In this document: positions 1 to 4,764 of the stretch, one piece after another
Layout of the letters: each line of letters opens with the position of its first letter
Position numbering within the stretch: position 1 is the first letter of the stretch
Origin: Bacteroidales bacterium
GTDB lineage: Bacteria > Bacteroidota > Bacteroidia > Bacteroidales > UBA932
Length of the DNA: 5,542 nucleotides
Direction of reading: 5' to 3'
Assembly (NCBI GenBank): GCA_023227835.1
Contig: JALOCI010000096.1
Coordinates: 1-5,542 of the forward strand
Position numbers and translations under genes: made by a program
The notes under the pieces: model-generated
What the model was told of the DNA's origin: nothing
Seen by the model: only the letters and a program-made list of their open reading frames with translations
Databases searched by the model: none

Positions 1-770
1 TCTGGCGGAACGTCGGGGACAAGGCCGACGCCGTGGTCATGAAGGCGGCGAAGTTGAACCCGGCGCAGTGGGCCCAACTCAAAGAGGAGAAAAAACTGGC
101 GTACCGGTACAACTTCGGCGCCGACCTGAAAAGCTCGTGGAACGGCAACAGCATGGACCACAAGACCGACATGCACGCGATGCACCTAGCCGCCCGCGAA
201 GAGTTCGGGCTCGCCGACGCGATGACCGCGAGCATGCGCAAACCCGTGCTCGAACAGGTGTACAAGGAATACACGCCCGAGGAGCTGCACGCGCTGCGCG
301 CCTATCTGCGCGGGATGTACAACACCACCCAGGCGCAGCTCGCCAAGATGGGGATCAAGACCGTGAAGCTGTACCGGGGCATGTCCATCGAAAAGACGTG
401 GGAACAGCCCGAGGGGATCATGTTCGGCGCAAAGCCCACGTTTCAGGTGGGCAACGTCGCGCTCCAGCCGGTTAGCTCGTTCAGCATGAACCCCTCCACG
501 GCGCACGGGTTCGCCTACGGCCACGATCACGGCATGCTGATCCACATAGAGGTCGAGGCCTCCCGCGTGATCGGTATCGGCGCCGGCGGCCTGGGCACCG
601 TGTACGAGTCCGAGTTTTGCGTCCTCGGCGGGAAGGGCCAGGCCTCGGGCGTGTTCTGGGACCACACCCAGGCGAAATGGGCAGCGAACGAGGACAAGGT
701 TTTCCAGGAGTTCGTTCGGGGCAGCAGCGCGAGGACAGCCGCCGGGACCAAGGGGAAGGCGAAGAAATGA
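1..770 (+). CDS. Phage minor head-type protein, C-terminal part with ADP-ribosyltransferase domain (5' end outside window)
   Basis: The frame is open to the left edge (first whole codon at 3) and the first internal starts (GTG 33, ATG 39) have no ribosome binding site, so the true start is probably upstream. Counting from GTG 33, the protein shows the three signatures of an R-S-E mono-ADP-ribosyltransferase. These are LYRGM with Arg115; the SSFSMNPSTA segment (residues 148-157), which holds the S-x-S motif and leads into AHGFA; and ESE (residues 192-194), an E-x-E motif. E-x-E in this clade usually means transfer of ADP-ribose from NAD+ to arginine. The preceding helical part (residues 45-110), with its aromatic and Gln positions before the arginine strand, matches ART domains fused to SPP1 gp7-like phage minor head proteins. 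The tail is basic (GTKGKAKK). The stop overlaps the next start (ATGA). The ART domain is well supported; the minor-head assignment is inferred from family and context because the N-terminal domain is not visible. Confidence 0.85.
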   Translation, partial: WRNVGDKADAVVMKAAKLNPAQWAQLKEEKKLAYRYNFGADLKSSWNGNSMDHKTDMHAMHLAAREEFGLADAMTASMRKPVLEQVYKEYTPEELHALRAYLRGMYNTTQAQLAKMGIKTVKLYRGMSIEKTWEQPEGIMFGAKPTFQVGNVALQPVSSFSMNPSTAHGFAYGHDHGMLIHIEVEASRVIGIGAGGLGTVYESEFCVLGGKGQASGVFWDHTQAKWAANEDKVFQEFVRGSSARTAAGTKGKAKK

Positions 771-1840
771 CCACACCGTGGATCCAGCCGGACGCGATCG
801 ACGCCTCCAGCGACTGGGCGAGCATGAGCTGGACGGGCTGGCCGATCTACGGCTCGCCCGAGTTCATGAAGATGCTGGAGCAGCAGGGGCAGACCCTGGG
901 CGACTTCAAGCAGACGAACAGGTACACCAACGCCGTGGCCGTCGGCCTGATCGAGGGCGACCAGTGGACCGGGCGCAAGTTCCCGATCAACGCCTGGGGC
1001 TGGGTGGCGGGCGAGCCGCTGCACAGGCAGCTGCGGCTCCGGGCGGACAAGGCGTTCCGGGAGGTGCGCGACCAGCTGGCCACGGCCCAGACCGCGGCCG
1101 GCCGCATGCTCTACGCCCAGGAGATCGCCACCGCGATCCGCGGGCTCGCCGAGGGCCGCGCGCTGCGCACGGGCTGCGGCGGGGACCTCACCGTGTCCGA
1201 CGCGCCGCCGCCCAAGAACGGCCGCCGCTGCCTGGACCAGGCCGACGCCTGGAACCGCGCGCTCCCCGAGGCCTCGGGCCCGCTCGTGGGCGCCCTCATG
1301 TCGCTGGACGTGCCGCCGATCTGCACGGGTCCGACGCCGCGGGCAGTGTACGAGCCCAACCCGGGCAGGATCGTGGTGCCCAGCCTGACCGACACCGTGG
1401 GCCTGCGCCGAGCTGCTGCCCACTGGCTTGGGTCGGTAGGGTGGAACGGGCACGCCGCGCTGTCGCTGCGCGCCGCCCGGATCGTCGCCGGCCAGCTCGT
1501 GCCGCTCCCCGACGGCGGGGCCGCGCTCCCGGGATCGTGGGTGGACGCCGACGACGCGCGGATCTTCGGCAGCTCGTCCGAGGCGATCGGCCAGGCGCTC
1601 GTGGAGGGCCGCGAGTTCACCGCCGGCGAGCTGGTGAGCCTGCACGGACCGTCGTTCGAGGAGGACGCGGCCACGCCCCAGAACGTGCTCGCGGGGATCG
1701 CGGGCAGGTTCGCCCCAGGCCGAGACCTCGATCTCGCCCTCACGTGGGAGGTGTGGCCCGAGCAGGTGATCCTCTGGCTGCTCGCCATGTGCGCCGCGTT
1801 CGTGGAGGTTCCCACCGAGGAGCCAAGGAGGAGGGCATGA
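767..1840 (+). CDS. Unrecognised phage protein, possible degenerate metallopeptidase-like domain
   Basis: 357 aa. ATG 767 overlaps the upstream stop (ATGA) and has a purine-rich AGGGGAAGG (751-759) in front. Starts further upstream would lie deep inside the previous gene. The N-terminal 100 residues are Trp-rich (W5, W17, W22, W25, W67, W77, W79), followed by a likely helix (90-130). Four cysteines are spread through the middle (C137, C155, C186) and near the end (C342). Residues 184-320 follow the order of elements I associate with a zincin-like domain of phage head proteins: a proline/tyrosine stretch, a short strand (RIVVP), a helix with His219 where HExxH would be, then a WVDADD segment, a SEAIGQAL segment and a final helix. 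The Glu and second His of HExxH are absent, so such a domain would be inactive. This is recall of a pattern, not a measured match. Residues 328-347 are hydrophobic but too mixed for a confident membrane helix. The gene is certain; the function is unknown. Confidence 0.85.
   Translation: MTTPWIQPDAIDASSDWASMSWTGWPIYGSPEFMKMLEQQGQTLGDFKQTNRYTNAVAVGLIEGDQWTGRKFPINAWGWVAGEPLHRQLRLRADKAFREVRDQLATAQTAAGRMLYAQEIATAIRGLAEGRALRTGCGGDLTVSDAPPPKNGRRCLDQADAWNRALPEASGPLVGALMSLDVPPICTGPTPRAVYEPNPGRIVVPSLTDTVGLRRAAAHWLGSVGWNGHAALSLRAARIVAGQLVPLPDGGAALPGSWVDADDARIFGSSSEAIGQALVEGREFTAGELVSLHGPSFEEDAATPQNVLAGIAGRFAPGRDLDLALTWEVWPEQVILWLLAMCAAFVEVPTEEPRRRA
1825..1831 (+). promoter_or_regulatory. Ribosome binding site of the 118-aa gene
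   Basis: AAGGAGG lies 5 nt before ATG 1837, inside the end of the preceding gene. It is a near-perfect anti-Shine-Dalgarno match and fixes the start of the small gene at the ATGA overlap. Confidence 0.8.
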
Positions 1841-2193
1841 CCACCGCCGCGATCCTGGACAAGGGCGGCGCCGCCGTCGCGTCGGCCGTCTGGGCCGGCG
1901 ATCTGTACGCCGGCGTTCTGCGCATTGAAACGGCAGGGGCCGACACGACCCGGGCGACCCAGATCAAGGACATGATCGCGTCTCGGCGGGACCTCGGCGG
2001 GGTCCTATTCAGGTCCGCCGGCGAGCGCGCGAGCGTGCGAGGGTGGGAGGGCTGGGAGGGCTGCCTGGGTGCGCTGCGCATCGTGCTGCCGTCGCTGGGC
2101 CTGACCCTCGGGGCGCCAACAGGGATCCCGGACGTTGGACGAACTGCGCACGCCGAGGCCGCCGCCCGTCGAACGTCCGGCATGCTGGATTAG
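1837..2193 (+). CDS. Small hypothetical phage protein, 118 aa
   Basis: I do not recognise this protein. The start is secured by AAGGAGG 5 nt upstream and an ATGA overlap with the previous stop. The first 60 codons have strong G/C at third positions. The last 20 or so are less biased, where the sequence also forms a large inverted repeat (2128-2180). Predicted features are an Ala-rich first segment, a strand-like stretch (GDLYAGVLRIET, residues 21-32), a helix (TRATQIKDMIAS, 38-49), a GWEGWEG repeat (69-75) encoded by a perfect 9-bp tandem duplication, and a hydrophobic stretch (ALRIVLPSLGLTLG, 79-92). There is no signal peptide or clear membrane segment. It is the last gene of the left block, and a 46-nt gap follows its stop. 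Position suggests a head accessory or head-tail connector role, but this is a guess. Confidence 0.75.
   Translation: MTTAAILDKGGAAVASAVWAGDLYAGVLRIETAGADTTRATQIKDMIASRRDLGGVLFRSAGERASVRGWEGWEGCLGALRIVLPSLGLTLGAPTGIPDVGRTAHAEAAARRTSGMLD
2044..2061 (+). repeat. Perfect 9-bp tandem duplication
   Basis: TGGGAGGGC occurs twice back to back and is in frame in the 118-aa gene, giving WEGWEG. It is a small in-frame duplication with no evident regulatory meaning. Confidence 0.7.
2128..2180. repeat. Imperfect 14-bp inverted repeat with 25-nt loop
   Basis: Left arm CCGGACGTTGGACG (2128-2141) pairs with right arm CGTCGAACGTCCGG (2167-2180) at 13 of 14 positions. The single mismatch is G2137 against G2171, and the outer 9 bp are perfect. 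The element lies in the last codons of the 118-aa gene, 10 nt before its stop and about 24 nt before the candidate promoter of the next gene. No T-run follows, so it is not a standard intrinsic terminator. It could be an RNA stem that protects or slows a 3' end, or a DNA dyad for a regulator. The pairing is read directly from the sequence; the function is unknown. Confidence 0.6.
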
Positions 2194-2203
2194 CACAAGG
2201 GGA

Positions 2204-2232
2204 TTGCGGCGCATTATCCGCCGTGGTACGCT
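2204..2232 (+). promoter_or_regulatory. Candidate promoter for the right-hand block
   Basis: TTGCGG (2204-2209) as -35 and TACGCT (2227-2232) as -10 are separated by 17 nt. The TGG before TACGCT resembles actinobacterial promoters of the TGGTACGCT kind. The region sits in the only gap of the window (2194-2239). Transcription would start about 7 nt downstream, at or next to ATG 2240, giving a leaderless message. A short dyad (CGGCG 2207-2211, CGCCG 2219-2223) lies between and partly over the elements and could be an operator, but it is weak. Everything here rests on consensus matching by eye. Confidence 0.45.
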
Positions 2233-2239
2233 GCGATAC

Positions 2240-2656
2240 ATGGGGCGACCGACCCAGCCTGCGCCGTTCACCGGCGCGATCATGATTCCCGACCGCCTGA
2301 AGGCGACGGGGACCCCCTTCTCTGATCTCCTGCGCAAGCCGTCCGATTTCATGCTGTGCTGCCGCGGGATCGAGCGGGCGCTGGCGGTGTCGTTCGCCGA
2401 GGACGAGGCGCGAGGTGGGCCCGACTACAGGGCCCGAGTGCAGACCGACACCGAATCGAAACGGCGGGCAGAAATCTGCGGGCAGTGGTTCAGGAGACTG
2501 CGGGGCGATCTGGGATACACGATCGCTGCCACCCTGGACGAGCTGCCGCGGGCGCTGCGCGCGACCCTGGACGAGGACAGCACGTATCAGCCCCCCCCGA
2601 AAGGCCGCCTACACGTGGCCAGCGTGGGGGCCCGAAACCTGGAGGCGGACGCATGA
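2240..2656 (+). CDS. Small hypothetical phage protein, 138 aa
   Basis: I do not recognise this protein. The start is uncertain. ATG 2240 has no Shine-Dalgarno but fits a leaderless transcript from the promoter just before it. ATG 2282 is the alternative and also lacks a ribosome binding site. A TTG at 2135 would overlap the previous gene by about 60 nt and is unlikely. The protein is mixed alpha/charged: a loop with MIPDRL (15-20), a helix KPSDFMLCCRGIERALAVSF (33-52) with two adjacent cysteines, a basic helix TESKRRAEICGQWFRRLRGDLG (71-92) and an acidic helix LDELPRALRATLDED (99-113). This could be a small head accessory, a head-tail connector subunit or a DNA-associated protein; none is supported by a specific motif. 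A run of eight C (2591-2598) interrupts the end. The stop overlaps the next start (ATGA), so the two are translationally coupled. Confidence 0.7.
   Translation: MGRPTQPAPFTGAIMIPDRLKATGTPFSDLLRKPSDFMLCCRGIERALAVSFAEDEARGGPDYRARVQTDTESKRRAEICGQWFRRLRGDLGYTIAATLDELPRALRATLDEDSTYQPPPKGRLHVASVGARNLEADA
2261..2277 (+). repeat. Short perfect hairpin
   Basis: GCGCCG and CGGCGC form a perfect 6-bp stem with the 5-nt loop TTCAC. It lies 21 nt into the gene starting at 2240 and just before the alternative start ATG 2282. It could influence initiation on a leaderless message, but in such GC-rich DNA it may be chance. Confidence 0.3.
2591..2598 (+). other. C8 homopolymer, possible slippage site
   Basis: Eight consecutive C in codons CCC CCC CCG of the 138-aa gene. 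C CCC CCG satisfies the X XXY YYZ form of a -1 slippery heptamer, and the -1 frame is open from here through the whole downstream 351-aa gene. It may equally be a sequencing homopolymer error or meaningless. Confidence 0.4.
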
Positions 2657-3708
2657 AGAAACTGCACGAGATCACCAAGCGCCAGCGGGCCCTGACCGAG
2701 AAGGCCCTGGCCGGCACGATCACGCCCGCCGAGCGGGAGGAGCTGACCCGGATCGGCAAGGCCGTGGAGGAGGCGACCGCACCGGCGCCGGCCTCGCGGG
2801 TCGTTCCCATGAACATGACGCTGGCGGATTTCCGCAAGCACGCGGAGGCCGTCCTGTCCGCCGAGGCGCCGAGCGCCGACGCGGTGGCGCTCCTGAAGCG
2901 CAACCTGGAGGCGATCAAGGCCCAGGGCAAGAGCGCCGACACCGACACCGTGGCCGTGGACGTGGAGCTGGCGGACGAGCCGGCCGCGCCGGCGGACCCG
3001 CTCGCCGCGCTCGCCGCCCGCGTCGCCGTCCTGGAGGCGGGGGGCGTGGACAAGTCGTTCGACGGCAGGACCCGCACGGGCGTGCGCGTGGCCCCGGCAG
3101 TGACGCCGGCCGCCGCCGCGCCGGACCCGGCGATCGACCTGGGCACCGCCGCCGCGCCGCCGGTCGCCGCGCCCCCGGCAGCCCCGGCAGCCGCGCCGGT
3201 CGACAAGGCGTTCCCGGACACGGGCGCGCCGCCGACCACGCCGCCCGCTCCGTCTCCGCCGACCACCGCCGCGCCGGCCCAGGCCGCGCCGGGCACCCAG
3301 ACCACGGGCTCGATCTTCCAATCCATGGGCCTGGAGGCCCTGGACACGCTGCTCGCCCGCTACAACGAGATCCGCAACCGCATGTCGGACGGCTCGATCA
3401 CGCGGGCCGACGTCGATCGGTTGTGGGAGGGCCAGTGGCCGCTCCGCTCGATCATCGACGACAGCATGGCCGTGCTGGCCAAGTGCGACACGATCAAGGC
3501 CGCGATCGACGGCGTGCTCCCCGCGCTGCGCAAGGCCGCCGAGGTGACGCCCGAGGCGCCGCCCGCGCCGGCCGCGGCGCCGACGCCGCCCGCGCCCGCG
3601 CCCGAGGGCGAGCAGGTGGCCAAGTCCATGGACGTGGCCGACCTGTCCCCGCCGACCCAGGATCCCAAGGCCCAGTTCGCCCGGCTGCGCAAGGCGGGCG
3701 GGCGCTAG
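2653..3708 (+). CDS. Ala/Pro-rich two-domain protein upstream of the prohead protease, scaffold-like candidate
   Basis: 351 aa. ATG 2653 overlaps the previous stop (ATGA), with GGAGG at 2641-2645, 7 nt upstream. The N-terminal 95 residues are highly charged and helical (MKKLHEITKRQRALTEKALA, then PAEREELTRIGKAVEEA) and could form a coiled coil. Residues 108-130 hold a short Leu/Val heptad-like helix (LAALAARVAVLEAG). Residues 145-215 are an Ala/Pro/Thr-rich disordered linker. Residues 219-297 are a second helical domain with Trp258 and Trp262 and the only cysteine (C278). A further Pro/Ala linker (298-320) leads to a conserved-looking tail (VAKSMDVADL, then PKAQFARLRKAGGR). No enzyme motif was seen. 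Its place directly before an XkdF-like protease and its flexible, coiled build suggest a scaffolding or protease-associated head protein. That is an inference from context; I do not recognise a family. The next gene follows after 9 nt. Confidence 0.8.
   Translation: MKKLHEITKRQRALTEKALAGTITPAEREELTRIGKAVEEATAPAPASRVVPMNMTLADFRKHAEAVLSAEAPSADAVALLKRNLEAIKAQGKSADTDTVAVDVELADEPAAPADPLAALAARVAVLEAGGVDKSFDGRTRTGVRVAPAVTPAAAAPDPAIDLGTAAAPPVAAPPAAPAAAPVDKAFPDTGAPPTTPPAPSPPTTAAPAQAAPGTQTTGSIFQSMGLEALDTLLARYNEIRNRMSDGSITRADVDRLWEGQWPLRSIIDDSMAVLAKCDTIKAAIDGVLPALRKAAEVTPEAPPAPAAAPTPPAPAPEGEQVAKSMDVADLSPPTQDPKAQFARLRKAGGR
3173..3190 (+). repeat. Perfect 9-bp tandem duplication in linker region
   Basis: CCCCGGCAG occurs twice back to back, inside the Ala/Pro linker of the 351-aa protein. 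It is typical of slippage expansion in low-complexity coding DNA. Confidence 0.6.
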
Positions 3709-3712
3709 GAGG
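3707..3712 (+). promoter_or_regulatory. Ribosome binding site fixing the TTG start of the protease gene
   Basis: AGGAGG overlaps the TAG stop of the preceding gene and lies 5 nt before TTG 3718. The next in-frame candidate start (GTG, about codon 27) has no such site, so TTG is the probable start. Confidence 0.75.
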
Positions 3713-3717
3713 AGCCG

Positions 3718-4764
3718 TTGGAAGCGATCGGGATCTTCAAGGGGGCCGAGGGCCCCGCGTTCCTGGGGTGCGACGACGCCGCCCTGCTGGAGACCGTGTA
3801 CGCCGCGGCCGCCAAGGCAGCCGGCGCCACGCTCCACAAGGACGCCCCGACCGCCGGCACCGCCGTGCGCCGGATAGGCGCGGTGCGCATTTCGGCAGCG
3901 GCCGAGGAGGACCCCGGCGCCTACAAAGTGGGCGACCCCGTGGACAAGCCAGCCGGCGGCCCCAAGCCCGAGGGCGAGGTGGGGAGCTGGACGATCCAGA
4001 GCCTCGTGTTCGACGGCGACCAGTTCACCGCCGAGCAGGTGCGCGACTGGCTGAACACCCACGAGGGATTCGGAGACCACGGCCTGGACGAGACCGAGAC
4101 CGGAACGATCCGCGCTCGCCAGTACGACCCGGAAGCGTTCGACATGTTCCGCATGATCTCGCTGGCCCCGGGCGTCCGCGCCGTGTACGGCCGGATCGCC
4201 AAGGAACCGACGAACCAGCAGGAGGCCGAGCAGGCCGCCAAGAGCGCCGACGCCAAGGGCGCCGCGATCCACAAGTTCAACCGCACGCTGATCGATCGCG
4301 GTCTCGGGCTCATGCCCGTGGCCGCCAAGGTCACCAAGGCGGACGGCGACGCCCCGACCGAGGAGCGGTTCGTGCTGTCCCTGGTGCTGGAGCCCACCGA
4401 CGGCAACGGCTGCGTCCTGAAGCCGGACACCCAGGGGGACATCTACAGCGCCGCCTCGATCCGCAAGGCGTGCCACGCTTGGATGGAGAACAGCGGCGCG
4501 CTGGACCTCATGCACAGCTGGGAGGCCCTGGGACGCGGCAAGGTGCGGATCCTGGAGAACTACATCGCCCCGGCCGGGTTCAAGCTGGGCGAGGGCCCGG
4601 ACGCCTACGACGTGATCGCGGGGTCCTGGCTCCTGGGCGTGCGCATCGTTGACGACGCCCTGTGGGAGGCGTGCAAGTCGGGCAAGCTGGGCGCCTATTC
4701 GGTCGGGGGGGACGCCGTGCGCACCCCCGTGGCCGCGCCCCCGAAACAGGAGGCCACCGCATGA
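3718..4764 (+). CDS. XkdF-like prohead protease (S78_2-type serine protease) with N-terminal phage module
   Basis: 348 aa, starting at TTG behind AGGAGG. The C-terminal part (about 205-335) has the order of features I associate with phage XkdF-like proteases (assemblin-fold serine peptidases). LVLEPTDG leads to PDTQGDIYSAASIRKACHAW (236-255), then LMHSW with the likely catalytic His266, RILENYIAP (277-285), GSWLLGVRIVDDALWEA (302-318) and GAYSVGG with the likely nucleophile Ser328. Its expected role is to cleave scaffold and capsid proteins inside the prohead during maturation. Residues 90-160 form a separate module (IQSLVFDGDQFTAEQVRDWL, then DETETGTIRARQYDP and FRMISLAPGVRAVYG), a pattern I have seen repeatedly in phage proteins of unknown function. 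The first 60 residues are unrecognised. The protein stops soon after the serine motif (GGDAVRTPVAA). The SLV/GAN-type segment that usually follows is found instead at the start of the next gene. The end overlaps that gene (ATGA). Assignment is good, exact specificity unknown. Confidence 0.82.
   Translation: MEAIGIFKGAEGPAFLGCDDAALLETVYAAAAKAAGATLHKDAPTAGTAVRRIGAVRISAAAEEDPGAYKVGDPVDKPAGGPKPEGEVGSWTIQSLVFDGDQFTAEQVRDWLNTHEGFGDHGLDETETGTIRARQYDPEAFDMFRMISLAPGVRAVYGRIAKEPTNQQEAEQAAKSADAKGAAIHKFNRTLIDRGLGLMPVAAKVTKADGDAPTEERFVLSLVLEPTDGNGCVLKPDTQGDIYSAASIRKACHAWMENSGALDLMHSWEALGRGKVRILENYIAPAGFKLGEGPDAYDVIAGSWLLGVRIVDDALWEACKSGKLGAYSVGGDAVRTPVAAPPKQEATA
4748..4753 (+). promoter_or_regulatory. Ribosome binding site of the zinc-ribbon gene
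   Basis: AGGAGG lies 7 nt before ATG 4761 within the end of the protease gene. It shows that the following frame is independently translated and is not simply the product of a frameshift in the protease gene. Confidence 0.75.

Noticed and set aside
617..766. Upstream extension of gene 2 to an earlier ATG
   Set aside because: It would overlap 150 nt of the conserved ART region. ATG 767 at the ATGA junction has a purine-rich site in front.
527..1645. 372-codon open frame on the minus strand
   Set aside because: It overlaps the ART gene and gene 2, both of which have good start signals and codon bias. The antisense product is compositionally biased and unrecognisable.
2128..2200. Rho-independent terminator after gene 3
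   Set aside because: The inverted repeat has a 25-nt loop and is followed by CATGCTGGATTAGC, not a T-run.
2135..2239. TTG 2135 as the start of gene 4
   Set aside because: No ribosome binding site is present. It would overlap the previous gene's end and run through the promoter-like gap, and the encoded segment is Arg/Pro-rich with poor codon bias.
3094..3300. GC-rich repeats as a CRISPR array or regulatory repeat array
   Set aside because: The repeats are short, irregular and in frame, and they encode an Ala/Pro linker. There are no regular spacers.
2587..4515. 642-codon open frame on the minus strand
   Set aside because: It mirrors the G/C-rich third positions of the plus-strand genes. 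The product is Arg/Gly/His-rich low complexity with no motif, while the plus strand encodes recognisable protease and linker proteins over the same span.
2415..4652. 745-codon open frame on the plus strand
   Set aside because: It spans three genes in another frame and encodes Arg/Gly/Pro/His-rich sequence with no domain. It is a by-product of high GC content with few stop codons.
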